NCBI GenBank assembly: GCA_030064755.1
Contig: JASJEH010000004.1
Coordinates: 1-61,923 of the forward strand
Direction of reading: 5' to 3'
DNA: 61,923 nucleotides
Source: Methyloceanibacter sp.
GTDB lineage: Bacteria > Pseudomonadota > Alphaproteobacteria > Rhizobiales > Methyloligellaceae
A program made the position numbers and the translations under genes. The notes beneath the pieces are model-generated. The model searched no databases. It had not been told where the DNA came from and saw nothing but the letters and a program-made list of their open reading frames with translations. Shown here piece after piece: positions 24,215 through 33,361 of the stretch (the stretch's first letter is position 1; each line of letters opens with the position of its first letter).

Positions 24215-25342
24215 GTGAAGGGCGGAGCCAGTCGAGTTGGCCCAGTGGGCAGCCGCATTCTGCGCCGGCGTGTGGTTCCCGCGACCTGCATGCTAGGGCT
24301 GGGAGCCTTGCTGGGGTTGGGGCTCTTTGTTTTCTCGTGTGCTGACACGCTCGCGGCGCCTGATGCCGTAGCGACGGAAGAGACTCGCGCCAAGGCTGCC
24401 GCCAAGCCTGATGTTGCCACGCCCGACAAGAGCACAGAGAGCAAATTACCTGACAAGTCACCCGACAAGAGCTGGTCTGCCCATCGCAACGACTCCAAGA
24501 TTACGCTTCGGGGTGTGGTGCCGTCCGAGGAAGATCGGCAAACCTCGCTTGGTATGGTCAAAGCACATTTCCCCGACCTCGCAATCGATGACAAGGTCAT
24601 CATCGCAGAGACGAGCCAGCCCAGAGAGCAATGGCTTGCTGCAGTGAGTTTCGGTCTGCAGCAGCTTTCGCATATGTCGAAGGGAAAGGTCCGCCTCGAT
24701 GGCAGCGCGCTCACAGTAGCGGGCCGGGCCGTCAATGCGGAGGAATATGGAAAGCTCAAGAAGGCTTTGACCGGCACGTTGCCCGGCGAACTGACGCTCA
24801 GAAGTGTGGGTGTACGCCCGCCTGTTGCCGACCCGTTTGTCTTTCAGGCTGACCTCGGTCCCAATGCTCTGAGACTGGCAGGAAGCGTTCCAAGCGAAGG
24901 CGCCCGCAAAACTGTCCGCGACCTATCTCGGCAGCTCTTTGCCCGGCCAGGATTGGATGACCGCTTGGAGGTGGCGTCTGGTGCGCCGAAGAATTGGGAT
25001 AAAGCGGTAGCCGCTGCTTTGCGCGCGCTATCACGGCTTGAAACGGGGAAGGTCGCCCTCTCCGGCGTGGACGTGAGCATCGAAGGAGTCGCGCCCGATC
25101 AGGGTACGGCCGTCGCGGTGTCTTATCAGCTCAAGCGTGACCTGCCGGAGCGTTTCTCGACCTCTGAGCGTATCAAGTGGAAGGAAGCGGCCTTGCAGCT
25201 TGATTTGGGCTCGGAACCGGGAGCAGCCCAGGATGTGGCCGCCACGATCATCCCACGGATCAAAGTGCCCGCTGAGCCTGGCGGGAGATGGCGGAGCGGG
25301 TCGCTCCCACCGCTCATTCCACTCGGCGCCACGAGCCGTTGA
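24215..25342 (+). CDS. BON-domain envelope protein
   Basis: Starting at the GTG at 24215, the product has 375 residues: a short basic stretch (RILRRRVV), one membrane or export segment (about 25-45), an Ala/Lys/Asp/Pro-rich linker and repeated BON-like units. The units look like ITLRGVVPSEEDRQTSLGMV and LRLAGSVPSEGARKTVRDLS, each followed by a W-x-x-AV-x-x-x-L-x-x-L-x-x-x-x-x-G segment. BON units often bind phospholipid or peptidoglycan. In related alphaproteobacterial proteins such units precede an OmpA-type domain; here the protein ends after the third unit with no OmpA domain. The start is uncertain; the frame is open to 23960. Confidence 0.65.
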   Translation: MKGGASRVGPVGSRILRRRVVPATCMLGLGALLGLGLFVFSCADTLAAPDAVATEETRAKAAAKPDVATPDKSTESKLPDKSPDKSWSAHRNDSKITLRGVVPSEEDRQTSLGMVKAHFPDLAIDDKVIIAETSQPREQWLAAVSFGLQQLSHMSKGKVRLDGSALTVAGRAVNAEEYGKLKKALTGTLPGELTLRSVGVRPPVADPFVFQADLGPNALRLAGSVPSEGARKTVRDLSRQLFARPGLDDRLEVASGAPKNWDKAVAAALRALSRLETGKVALSGVDVSIEGVAPDQGTAVAVSYQLKRDLPERFSTSERIKWKEAALQLDLGSEPGAAQDVAATIIPRIKVPAEPGGRWRSGSLPPLIPLGATSR

Positions 25343-25380
25343 CGCGCGTCCAGCGCATTCCAATCAGGCACCGGAACGGC

Positions 25381-26268
25381 TCAATCGTTCACGGCGAAGA
25401 ACGATGCGATAGCCTCGATCTGGTCGCGCTCGGCAAGGGTCGGCGCGTGCCCTTGATTGCCCACTGTCATTGAGCGCAGATTTGGATGGCGTTCGACCAT
25501 CTCATTCAGTGTTTCAGGGCTGAGAATGTCAGAATGCTCTCCCCGGATGACAAATGTCGGCATCTTGCTCAGCGCGATGAACTCGGGCCACATTGGCGGG
25601 AAGGGCCGGCTGAGGTCGATAGATCCTATGGCCTTTGCCAGTTTCCGGTCGTAGGACAAAGCCAGCCGGCCTTTGCGTTCCTCGAAGACGCTCCGGGCCA
25701 ATTGGTCCCACTGCGCATCGGTGAAGTCGGGAAACCCGCGTCCATTGATGTCCCGCATAATCTGCATGGCGTCTGCCCAGGTCTTTGGCGTAGGCATGCG
25801 GCGAACATAGTTGACGATCCGCGCGAGCCCACGTGTTTCGATCACGGGGCCGATGTCGTTGAGGACGACCGGCCCCATCGCGGTCGGCCGCGCGGCGGCC
25901 ATCAGCATCGTGATAATGCCACCCCGGGACGTACCCACGATACCAACCTGATGAAGGCCCTGAATTGTCAAGAAGTCGAGCACGTCGTCCAACTCGACAT
26001 ATGGCATGTAATTGCGCCAATTCGGGTCGAACGCAGACTGGCCGCGTCCGCGATAATCGATGCAGTAAACGTTGCGCGGCGTATCCGAATGGGTGGAGAG
26101 ATAGGTGGCGAGCGCGTGGAAATCGCGTGCGTTGCGCGTGAGCCCGGCTAGGCAAATGACACTGCGATAGCGCTCATCTGGCGCGGGATAGTGGCGCGCA
26201 TGCAGCTTCAAGTCGTCGGACGACTGATAGTAGACATCGCGCCAAGGCTTGCTCTGAAGATCAAGCAT
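25381..26268 (-). CDS. Alpha/beta hydrolase
   Basis: The 295-residue protein has the alpha/beta hydrolase order: an oxyanion-forming strand near VICLAGLTRNARDFH (37-51), IDYRGRGQS (70-78), the nucleophile elbow VGTSRGG with S114, a helical cap, the acid in FVIRGEHSDILS and the histidine in GNQGHAPTL close to the C-terminus. The RNARDFHALA wording is typical of a large uncharacterised group in Rhizobiales. There is no signal peptide. The substrate cannot be predicted. It is convergent with the BON gene and, like the Slt gene upstream, runs leftward. Confidence 0.9.
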   Translation of the reverse strand: MLDLQSKPWRDVYYQSSDDLKLHARHYPAPDERYRSVICLAGLTRNARDFHALATYLSTHSDTPRNVYCIDYRGRGQSAFDPNWRNYMPYVELDDVLDFLTIQGLHQVGIVGTSRGGIITMLMAAARPTAMGPVVLNDIGPVIETRGLARIVNYVRRMPTPKTWADAMQIMRDINGRGFPDFTDAQWDQLARSVFEERKGRLALSYDRKLAKAIGSIDLSRPFPPMWPEFIALSKMPTFVIRGEHSDILSPETLNEMVERHPNLRSMTVGNQGHAPTLAERDQIEAIASFFAVND

Positions 26269-26399
26269 CGTTCATCGCCAGTGTGGGAGGACCCAAGAGG
26301 AACCCGACCAGTGCGGGCCGACAGCCCACGCTTCCATTCGACACCTTGATGGCGGATCAACGCTCAAGAAGTCAACTGCGCAAGCGCCGCGCCGAGCGC

Positions 26400-28985
26400 T
26401 TAACGGGTCTTTGCCGTGGTCGTCACGGCTTGAACCGAGGCAGTCTCGGATGGCGGCACGCTTCGGCCGCGGTTGAGGTCCTGGACGAGGTGGAGCGCGT
26501 TTTCAGGGCCTGAAAGACGCGAGCGGTAGAGCTGTAGCGTCTCCATGATCTTGATCACATAACGCCGGGTCTCTGTGAACGGAATGCGCTCGATCCAGTC
26601 GATGGGATCCACATCGGCGCTGCGAGGATCACCGAAGAGGCCGACCCATTCCTTCACACGGCCAGGACCGGCATTGTAGGCAGCGAGCGCCATGAAATAC
26701 GATCCGTCATAATTCTCGATCATGTCGCTCAGGAAGGCTTCGCCGAGCTGGGTGTTGTACGCAGCGTTGGTAAGCCGGGCCTTTGAGTAGGCAACCTTGT
26801 AGCGGCGTGCCACGCCCCGCGCCGTGGCAGGCATGAGCTGCATGAGGCCGCTCGCCCCAACTGGGCTCTTCGCCGCGGCGTTGAACTCGCTTTCCTGCCG
26901 CGACAAGGCATGGATCAAAGCTGAGTCCACACGTTCTTCCAAGAGGCTCTTGAACGTGGGCATGACGCCTACAGGGAGCGCATAGTCTCCCATGGGCAGG
27001 TCTCGGTTGAACGCGATCTTGGAAAGGCGCAGCGCCATTTGCTTATGGCCGACCATCTTGGCGTATTCCGCCAGCAAGACGACCTCGGCTGCATTGTCGA
27101 GCGTGCGGGAAAGTGACAGCAGGAACTGGGGTGTCACCCAGCTCACGCCAACGGCCCGCGCGACGCCGAGGGCCCTGACGGCCTTGCGGGCCATAAAACG
27201 GTCGATGTCGTCTTGGGTCGGGACGGGCGTCGGGGTGACGGCAAGCCGGGCAGGGCGCGGGTCGAGCGCCTGACGGCCGAGCTGACCGTAGAAGTATTGC
27301 GGGTACTTCGCAGCCACATGGAAATGAACGGCGGCGGATCCCCGGTCGCCCAAGGCGAGCGCTGTGCGGCCGAGCCAATACTCAGCACGGGAGATATCGC
27401 GGGAGTCGGCCGCACCGCGCCGCATGGCGATGAAGTGCCGAAGTGCCGTATGCGGTTCGTCGAGCTGACGCAGGGCCACCCAGCCTGCTAGGAACTCTGC
27501 TTCGACATACTGGTCGGCCAGCTTGTGCCGTTCCGCATCGAGACCGTGTTTGGCCGCGATTTTGTAGGCTGTGCGGGGTTGGCCGTCATTCAGCGCTGCA
27601 CGGACGTTGACCCGCCGCTCGATCCACCACTCTTTCATGTCGAGGAGGAGATCCGGCTCCAGCGGAACGTCGAGCAGAAGTTCCCAAGCCGTAAGGCGCT
27701 GTTCTTTGTCCTTTGTGCGGCGCAGCCACTGAATGTTGTTAAAGCGGAGCCCGAGGTCAGACTTGATCGCATCGTCCGGCAGCGCCTTTAGCAGCTTGCC
27801 GGCATTTGCGTTGCGCTTGACCACGGCCACGCGCGCCTTGACCTTCTTCTGTTCGGCCTCAGGAAGTTTCTTCGCAACGCGCAAGGCGGCGGCGCATTGC
27901 TTGACCTTGTCCGGATAAAGCAAAACATCGATGCGGGCACGATGGTCATCCGCATCCAACATGCTGCCGAACTTATCGAGAATCCTCTTCTCGGTGTCTG
28001 AGCCAACGTCGTCCTCGCGCCACGCCGCATCCACCTCTTTTTCAGCGCGTTCCTTATCGCCTTGCTTCAGGTGGACACCGGCCAATGCGGCGCGGCCAGC
28101 GCCGGTCTCTGGTTCTGAGTCCTTGAAGAATGCCAGGACGCGCTCGGGCGAGGCGTCGGTAAGAAACAGCGATGTCTCGGCCTTCTCGCGCAGCTTATGA
28201 AGGCGCGGCCACATTGGGTGCGTCTTTCGGTAGGCCTCCACGGCCTCTGCCTTGAGGTAGGTGCTCTTTGTGTGGCTGTACCTATACCAAAGCGCAAAGT
28301 CGCGAGCTGCCGGATCACTTATCTTGGCGAGCGTGTCATCGATCGTACCCTTATGCCGCATGACGAAGCGGACTCGGCTCTCGTCGGCACCACTGAGCTT
28401 GTAGTTCATCAGCGGCTTTAGGATGGACGCATAGTCGAGCGCGGGCTCAGGCGCCGGCGGAAACAACTTGTCGCGGCGGGGATGAATGTTGGGTTCGGGC
28501 ACCGTATCCGGCATGAAGGAGGCCGGCGCGGCGGCCGTCTTCGTGGAATCATCGCCTTCGCCAGCGCCAGCATTCTCCTGGCCCGCCTTTTCGTCCGTCG
28601 CAGGGGCAGGTTGGCCCGGTTCCTGTGAGGCCGACGCGTCGGCAGACCTTTCCGGATTTGAAACGGGCTCTGGAACAGCGGCGGCGTTCCCCGAGCCTTC
28701 GTTGGTTGTCGACACTTTTGTCGCTGTGGTGTGGTTCTGGCCAGCCGCATCGATTGGCCCCCTGAGCGCGGCGGCTTCTGTCGCGGGGGTCTCGCGCGCT
28801 TGCACTTGAGGAACGGCAGGATCTGCGGCGGCGTTCGTTGTCGGGGCGGCATCCGAAACCGCGGGCGACCTTTCTGGGTTACGCTCAGGCAGCGAAAGCG
28901 CGCCTGGAGCCGCAATCGCCCACGAGGGAGCAGCCCATGCCAAGGCCATCAGAAGCGCGATATTGTTCGCGTGTGTGCGTTTCAT
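26400..28985 (-). CDS. Soluble lytic murein transglycosylase (Slt70-like)
   Basis: The 861-residue protein has a signal peptide (to about residue 26), then a low-complexity Ala/Glu/Pro/Thr-rich region (about 30-170) not found in Escherichia coli Slt70, a long helical U-domain (about 190-650) and the C-terminal SLT catalytic domain. The catalytic glutamate is E698 in SRQESEFN, followed by GLMQLMPATA and ALAAYNAGPGRVKEW. It cleaves the glycan backbone of peptidoglycan to 1,6-anhydro products in the periplasm. At 861 residues it is longer than Slt70 (about 645) mainly because of the linker. It is divergent from dapA, with a 398-base gap that includes an inverted repeat. Confidence 0.92.
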   Translation of the reverse strand: MKRTHANNIALLMALAWAAPSWAIAAPGALSLPERNPERSPAVSDAAPTTNAAADPAVPQVQARETPATEAAALRGPIDAAGQNHTTATKVSTTNEGSGNAAAVPEPVSNPERSADASASQEPGQPAPATDEKAGQENAGAGEGDDSTKTAAAPASFMPDTVPEPNIHPRRDKLFPPAPEPALDYASILKPLMNYKLSGADESRVRFVMRHKGTIDDTLAKISDPAARDFALWYRYSHTKSTYLKAEAVEAYRKTHPMWPRLHKLREKAETSLFLTDASPERVLAFFKDSEPETGAGRAALAGVHLKQGDKERAEKEVDAAWREDDVGSDTEKRILDKFGSMLDADDHRARIDVLLYPDKVKQCAAALRVAKKLPEAEQKKVKARVAVVKRNANAGKLLKALPDDAIKSDLGLRFNNIQWLRRTKDKEQRLTAWELLLDVPLEPDLLLDMKEWWIERRVNVRAALNDGQPRTAYKIAAKHGLDAERHKLADQYVEAEFLAGWVALRQLDEPHTALRHFIAMRRGAADSRDISRAEYWLGRTALALGDRGSAAVHFHVAAKYPQYFYGQLGRQALDPRPARLAVTPTPVPTQDDIDRFMARKAVRALGVARAVGVSWVTPQFLLSLSRTLDNAAEVVLLAEYAKMVGHKQMALRLSKIAFNRDLPMGDYALPVGVMPTFKSLLEERVDSALIHALSRQESEFNAAAKSPVGASGLMQLMPATARGVARRYKVAYSKARLTNAAYNTQLGEAFLSDMIENYDGSYFMALAAYNAGPGRVKEWVGLFGDPRSADVDPIDWIERIPFTETRRYVIKIMETLQLYRSRLSGPENALHLVQDLNRGRSVPPSETASVQAVTTTAKTR

Positions 28986-29383
28986 GCTCGTCGATTGCTA
29001 CCGGCTACGACCCGCGTTAAGCGCTTGGAACGTCCCCCTTTACCCAGGAGCCGCGACGAAAAAGTCCGCGCAGTGTAACGACTTTCTACACTGTCTCAAA
29101 GATTCCGGCGGAAAGATGACTGACTTGGGCCGCCAAAGGTGAGAACGGTTGCCAACGGCGTGTTGTATTCCGGTTAACGGCAGCACTTTTTGCCATCCTG
29201 GCGTGGCCTTAGTTGGGCTGACAAAGAAACGCGGGGCCAACTGCCGAATATCCGCGATGGTCCGCTTGCCCGCCAAACCCCGAACTCCTATTGTCCCCGC
29301 CCACTGGCCCACTAGAAATCGAGAAGAATCGCCTCCGCGCTCAAGGGCTGTGCCAGAGCAGGGCGCGCGAAGGAGTTTGAGTT
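28986..29383. other. Intergenic region between divergent slt and dapA
   Basis: The 398-base gap must hold promoters for both genes. The visible structures are an inverted repeat at 29071-29093 and a TTAAGCG at 29017-29023 close to the slt start. The open frame crossing from 29149 into dapA is in the wrong frame and has no family resemblance. Confidence 0.5.
29071..29093. repeat. Inverted repeat between slt and dapA
   Basis: CAGTGTA and TACACTG are perfect 7-base arms separated by 9 bases. A second, overlapping pair (AAAGTC at 29061 and GACTTT near 29080) could form an alternative hairpin. It may be an operator or leader structure. Confidence 0.5.
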
Positions 29384-30274
29384 GTGACTATGCCGCCGTT
29401 TCAGGGCTCTATCACGGCCCTCATCACGCCCTTCAAGGACGGTTCCGTGGACGAGACCGCCTTCCGCAAATTGGTGGAGTGGCAGATCGATCAGGGCACG
29501 CACGGGCTGGTGCCCTGCGGCACGACTGGCGAGTCGCCGACCCTTGACCACGACGAACACCGCCGCGTGATCGAACTCTGCATAGAGGCCGCCGCAGGCC
29601 GGGTGCCGGTGATTGCCGGCACGGGCTCGAATTCGACCGCCGAAGCCGTTGAGCTCACTCGCCACGCGAAGGCCGCAGGCGCAGACGGCGCGCTCGTGGT
29701 CACGCCGTACTACAACAAACCCACCCAAGAGGGTCTTTACCTCCACTACGAGGCCGTCAACGCGGCGGCCGATATCCCGATCGTCATCTACAATATTCCG
29801 GGCCGAAGCATCGTTGACATGTCCGTGGAGACCATGGCGCGGCTGTTCAAGTTGAAGAACATTGTGGGTGTGAAGGACGCCACGGCAAATCTTGCGCGCG
29901 TAAGCGAGCAGCGGGCTGCGATGGGGCACGAGTTCATCCAGCTTTCGGGGGAAGACGCGACGGCGCTCGGATTCATGGCCCATGGCGGGGCCGGGTGCAT
30001 CTCGGTCACCGCGAACATCGCCCCGGCGCTCTGCTCTGAGTTCCAGCTCGCGTGCCTTGGAGGAAATTACAAGCGAGCGCTTGAGTTACAAGACCGGCTT
30101 ATGCCGTTACATGAAGCCTTGTTCGTGGAATCGAACCCGGGACCCGTTAAATATGCGGCTGAGAAGCTTGGGCTATGCGGAAGCGCGACTCGCCTGCCGC
30201 TTGCACCCATTACCGATGCGACGCGCGAGCGCGTCGATGCGGCCATCGCGGCCGCCGATTTGAAGCCGGTCTAG
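29384..30274 (+). CDS. dapA: 4-hydroxy-tetrahydrodipicolinate synthase
   Basis: DapA condenses aspartate semialdehyde with pyruvate in lysine and diaminopimelate synthesis. The 296-residue protein has the Schiff-base lysine K164 in [16 protein letters not shown] (about 46-54) holding the catalytic threonines, and [11 protein letters not shown] with the active tyrosine. AGGAG lies 8 bases before the GTG at 29384, which I take as start; an ATG two codons later is an alternative. SmpB and a peroxiredoxin-fold gene follow closely on the same strand, an arrangement seen in Rhizobiales. Diaminopimelate also supplies peptidoglycan, linking it to the neighbouring Slt gene. Confidence 0.95.
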   Translation: MTMPPFQGSITALITPFKDGSVDETAFRKLVEWQIDQGTHGLVPCGTTGESPTLDHDEHRRVIELCIEAAAGRVPVIAGTGSNSTAEAVELTRHAKAAGADGALVVTPYYNKPTQEGLYLHYEAVNAAADIPIVIYNIPGRSIVDMSVETMARLFKLKNIVGVKDATANLARVSEQRAAMGHEFIQLSGEDATALGFMAHGGAGCISVTANIAPALCSEFQLACLGGNYKRALELQDRLMPLHEALFVESNPGPVKYAAEKLGLCGSATRLPLAPITDATRERVDAAIAAADLKPV

Positions 30275-30295
30275 GATCTTGGAAGGGCCCGTGAC

Positions 30296-30766
30296 ATGGC
30301 GCCGAAACGCGAGAGCGGAAAGCTCGTCGCCGAGAACCGGCGGGCCCGCTTCAATTACGAGATAGAAGACACGATCGAGGCCGGCATCGTTCTGACCGGA
30401 TCGGAGGTGAAGGCCTTGCGGACCGGCAAGGCCAACATCGCCGAGTCTTATGCCTCCAATGAAAACGGCGAACTTTATCTCATCAATGCGCATATCGCGG
30501 AGTATCCGGGGGCTGCGCGCTTCGGACACGAGCCCACGCGTCACCGCAAGCTCCTGCTGCACAAGAAGGAGATGGCGAAACTGCTTGGCGCCATTCAACG
30601 GCAAGGAATGGCGCTCGTGCCCTTGCGCCTGTATTTCAATGACCGCGGTATCGCTAAGCTGTTGCTGGGATTGGGACGCGGTAAGAAGGTTCACGACAAA
30701 CGCGAAACCGAGAAGACGCGCGACTGGAACCGGCAAAAGGCCCGGCTAATGCGCGAAAAGGGGTAG
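30296..30766 (+). CDS. smpB: SsrA-binding protein SmpB
   Basis: SmpB binds tmRNA and directs it to stalled ribosomes in trans-translation. The 156-residue protein shows the family core: [20 protein letters not shown], the [19 protein letters not shown] segment and the [11 protein letters not shown] segment, ending with the basic tail [15 protein letters not shown] that enters the decoding centre. It lies 21 bases after dapA and 4 bases before the next gene, so the three are co-transcribed. The tmRNA gene itself is not in this window. Confidence 0.97.
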   Translation: MAPKRESGKLVAENRRARFNYEIEDTIEAGIVLTGSEVKALRTGKANIAESYASNENGELYLINAHIAEYPGAARFGHEPTRHRKLLLHKKEMAKLLGAIQRQGMALVPLRLYFNDRGIAKLLLGLGRGKKVHDKRETEKTRDWNRQKARLMREKG

Positions 30767-30770
30767 GGGC

Positions 30771-31289
30771 ATGGACGCGCGGGAGCCCATTCAGTTAACG
30801 CCGGGCATGCCGCTTCCTGTGATCGCGCTTCCCGCCACGGACGGGTCGCGCATCAGCCTGGCGACACTCCCGGGCCGCAGCGTCGTTGCCGTCTACCCTT
30901 GGACCGGCCGGCCAGGCATCCCCAACCCGCCGGGCTGGGACGATATCCCGGGCGCCCATGGGTCAACGCCCGAGCTCGAGGGCTTCCGAGAGCAGTTCGA
31001 GGCGATTTCGCTGACCGGCGCGCGCCTATATGGGCTCAGTGGACAATCGACGGCATTCCAGCGTGAGATGGCGCTCCGCCTGGAGCTGCCATTCCCAATT
31101 CTGAGCGATGAGGCGGGCGCGCTGGCGCGGGCGCTGGATTTACCCAGTTTCACAGCCGGCAACAACAGCTACCTGAAACGACTCACGTTCGTCGTGCGCA
31201 ACGGAAAGACCGAACACGTCTTTTATCCGGTCGATGATCCGGAAGCGCATGCCGGTGAAGTGCTGGATTGGCTGAATACACAGGTGTGA
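30771..31289 (+). CDS. Peroxiredoxin-fold protein lacking cysteine
   Basis: The 172-residue protein follows the AhpC/TSA (PrxQ-like) fold: VIALPATDGSRISLATLPGR, then VVAVYPWTGRPGIPNPPGWD, GAHGSTPELEGFREQF and GLSGQSTAFQREMALRLELP. Active peroxiredoxins of this group have a peroxidatic cysteine at the place of Ser in GSTPE (normally GCTPE or similar). Here that residue is serine and the protein contains no cysteine at all, so the usual peroxidase chemistry is not possible. It directly follows smpB. It may be a structural, binding or chaperone-type relative. Homologues in this group are generally annotated as peroxiredoxin. Confidence 0.82.
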   Translation: MDAREPIQLTPGMPLPVIALPATDGSRISLATLPGRSVVAVYPWTGRPGIPNPPGWDDIPGAHGSTPELEGFREQFEAISLTGARLYGLSGQSTAFQREMALRLELPFPILSDEAGALARALDLPSFTAGNNSYLKRLTFVVRNGKTEHVFYPVDDPEAHAGEVLDWLNTQV

Positions 31290-31332
31290 CTGCGATGCCG
31301 TAGATCGGAGACGCCAGTCCCCACAGCGCTCA

Positions 31333-31362
31333 GTCAGTCAGCCGATAGTCAGTCAGCCGATA
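31333..31362. repeat. Perfect tandem repeat, 2 x 15 bases
   Basis: GTCAGTCAGCCGATA occurs twice in direct succession between the convergent stop codons of the peroxiredoxin-fold and DUF3775 genes. It looks like a recent slippage duplication. Confidence 0.9.
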
Positions 31363-31363
31363 C

Positions 31364-31795
31364 TTAGTCACCCAAGGCGTCGTCTTCGGCGTCTTCGACT
31401 GAGTAGCCTAACGCGCTGAGACCTTCTTCGAGATAGTCGGAGAGCAGCGGGATGCCCAGAAGGTACTCAGCCGTACGCTTGTTGTGTTCGGCACGAGCCG
31501 TTTCGAGTGCATCGTCGAGTTCTTCTGCACTGAATGAGCCTCGGCCGACCCAGGTAAGGGCTACCAGGCTCACCTGCTCATCGATGTTGAGGTCGCGAAT
31601 AAACTCGCGCAACTCAGCGAACGTAGAGTCGTCCTTAAAATCCTCAAGAATTGAGTCTGCGTCGCGATCGGAGGTATCTCCGTCGTCCCAAGCGCCGACT
31701 TTGGCGTCGAATTCCCGCGCCCTTAGGATGACAAAGCCGACCTTTGTCGGTGAAATCTCCAAGCTCGCCATCGGATCGTTGCCGGACTGCGGCAT
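31364..31795 (-). CDS. DUF3775 domain-containing protein
   Basis: The 143-residue acidic protein has the DUF3775 pattern: ISPTKVGFVILRAREFDAKV near the start, then LREFIRDLNIDEQVSLVALT with WVGRG, and HNKRTAEYLLGIPLLSDYLE before an acidic tail. It is cytoplasmic, and the function is unknown. The first ATG (31795) follows GAGGG very closely; an internal ATG eight codons on is possible. It is convergent with the smpB group and runs with the glycosylase gene. Confidence 0.85.
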   Translation of the reverse strand: MPQSGNDPMASLEISPTKVGFVILRAREFDAKVGAWDDGDTSDRDADSILEDFKDDSTFAELREFIRDLNIDEQVSLVALTWVGRGSFSAEELDDALETARAEHNKRTAEYLLGIPLLSDYLEEGLSALGYSVEDAEDDALGD

Positions 31796-31869
31796 CCCTC
31801 AATCAACCATTGATACAATATAGAAAGCATGCCCGAGTTGGCGGGCCCCAGCAACTCAATCCGACCAAG

Positions 31870-32535
31870 CTAACTGCGTAGGCTAGCCGCAGCATCGGCG
31901 ACGACGCCCTCGAACATGTCCGGGGTCAGCCGCCCCGTATTCGTGTTGAGCCGCGAGCAGTGAAAGGAATCGAATAGAAGAAGGCCGCGCGGAAGCGTGT
32001 GCCGGGCTCCGTGCGCAAAAGGGTAGTCTTTCTTCTTCACCGCAAAACTGGACAAGATGCTGTCATGCGCGACGCGGCCGATCGCGAGGAGGGCGCGCAA
32101 GTTCGGCAACGCCGCCTTACGCCCATCGAGGAACTGCCGGCAGCACTTGATTTCGGCGCCGGTCGGCTTGTTCTGCGGCGGGACGCAGCGCACCGCATTG
32201 GTGATCATACAATCGACGAGGCTCAGCGCTTCTGGCCGCAGGACATCGTGTTCACCCTGTGCGAGGCCCGTTTTCAGAAGCGTGGGGTAAAGGAGGTCGC
32301 CAGCGAAGTCGCCCCAAAAGGGCCGACCCGTTCGATTGGCCCCTCTCAGGCCCGGCGCAAGCCCGACGATCAGCAGCCTGGCATCTTCCGGTCCGAAAGA
32401 TGGCACGGCTCCGTTGAACCAATCGGGGTGTGCGGCCGCGTTCTCGTTGCGAAAGGCGACGAGGCGTTCACAGAGGCCGCAGTCCGTACTCGGCTCTGCG
32501 ATCTCTGGTGTTGCGGCTAGTTCGATCTGTGGCAT
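31870..32535 (-). CDS. Uracil-DNA glycosylase, family 5 (UdgB-like)
   Basis: The 221-residue protein matches the iron-sulfur family-5 UDG: the CGLCERL start, the catalytic-loop region GLAPGLRGANRTGRPFWGDF (about 58-77), TNAVRCVPPQNKPTG and the DNA-binding loop FHCSRLNTNTGRLT near the C-terminus. The Cys residues in CGLC, RC and IKCCRQF are well placed for the 4Fe-4S cluster. It excises uracil, and in this family other deaminated bases, from DNA in base excision repair. It runs leftward with DUF3775. Confidence 0.9.
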   Translation of the reverse strand: MPQIELAATPEIAEPSTDCGLCERLVAFRNENAAAHPDWFNGAVPSFGPEDARLLIVGLAPGLRGANRTGRPFWGDFAGDLLYPTLLKTGLAQGEHDVLRPEALSLVDCMITNAVRCVPPQNKPTGAEIKCCRQFLDGRKAALPNLRALLAIGRVAHDSILSSFAVKKKDYPFAHGARHTLPRGLLLFDSFHCSRLNTNTGRLTPDMFEGVVADAAASLRS

Positions 32536-32648
32536 GCGTGATGAGCAGCGTTAAAGACAGGTGGGCGTCCAACACGTGAGCATACATGGGTAGCCCCCGC
32601 GCCGTGAGAACGCCAGAGAAAGGACGTCCCGGCGAACGCGGATGCTTC

Positions 32649-33260
32649 CTAGGTCTCAACGAGATCGGACGGTTCGTAGGTTTCTGGCTCGGATTCCGGC
32701 CGCCTCCGATTCTCGCGCGTTGTGCGCTCGGAAGCCACGCGGCCAATCTCGTGCTGCAGATCCACCAAGTCGATGAATTGGTCCGCCTGCCGGCGGAGCT
32801 CATCGGCGACCATAGGAGGGTTGGTGGAGAGCGTCGAGATCACGCTAACCCGCTTACCCTTGTGTTGAAGAGACTCGACGAGCGACCGAAAATCGCCGTC
32901 GCCGGAGAAGATTACAAGGTGGTCAAGATGCTCCGCCAGCTCCATGGCATCGACGGCCAGCTCGATGTCCATATTGCCCTTCACCTTGCGGCGTCCCGCT
33001 GCGTCGACAAACTCCTTTGTTGGCTTTGTCACCATCGTATAGCCGTTGTAGTCGAGCCAATCGATCAACGGGCGAATTGACGAGTACTCCTGATCCTCGG
33101 CGAGCGCAGTGTAATAGAGCGCACGCAGGAGCTGTGCTTTTGACCGGAATAGAGAAAGAAGCCGCTTGTAGTCGATATCGAAGGACAGCGACTTTGACGC
33201 GGCGTACAGATTTGCGCCGTCGATGAATAAAGCAATCCGTTCCGTGGGATAGAAATGCAT
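32649..33260 (-). CDS. NYN-domain (LabA/DUF88) protein
   Basis: The 203-residue protein starts with the PIN-like NYN core: IALFIDGANLYAASKSL (first acidic residue, D14 area), KGNMDIELAVDAME (about 95-108) and VIFSGDGDFRSLVESL (about 116-131), giving the acidic cluster of the NYN nuclease fold. The NYN domain is linked to RNA processing, and a LabA/DUF88 member in cyanobacteria affects circadian feedback. The C-terminus (ERTTRENRRRPESEPETYEP) is charged and likely disordered. It is divergent from folK. Confidence 0.88.
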   Translation of the reverse strand: MHFYPTERIALFIDGANLYAASKSLSFDIDYKRLLSLFRSKAQLLRALYYTALAEDQEYSSIRPLIDWLDYNGYTMVTKPTKEFVDAAGRRKVKGNMDIELAVDAMELAEHLDHLVIFSGDGDFRSLVESLQHKGKRVSVISTLSTNPPMVADELRRQADQFIDLVDLQHEIGRVASERTTRENRRRPESEPETYEPSDLVET

Positions 33261-33361
33261 TGGGGGGTCCTAACAATCAAAAAAAGCGTGTCGGTACGGG
33301 ATAAGAAATGCGTACAACAGCTTACCTTCGGGTAAGCGCAATAGCTCCGCAACTGGTCGCA

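Noticed and set aside
30119..30150. A tRNA T-arm-like TCGAACCCGGGA string
   Set aside because: It lies inside dapA coding sequence and no cloverleaf can be drawn around it.
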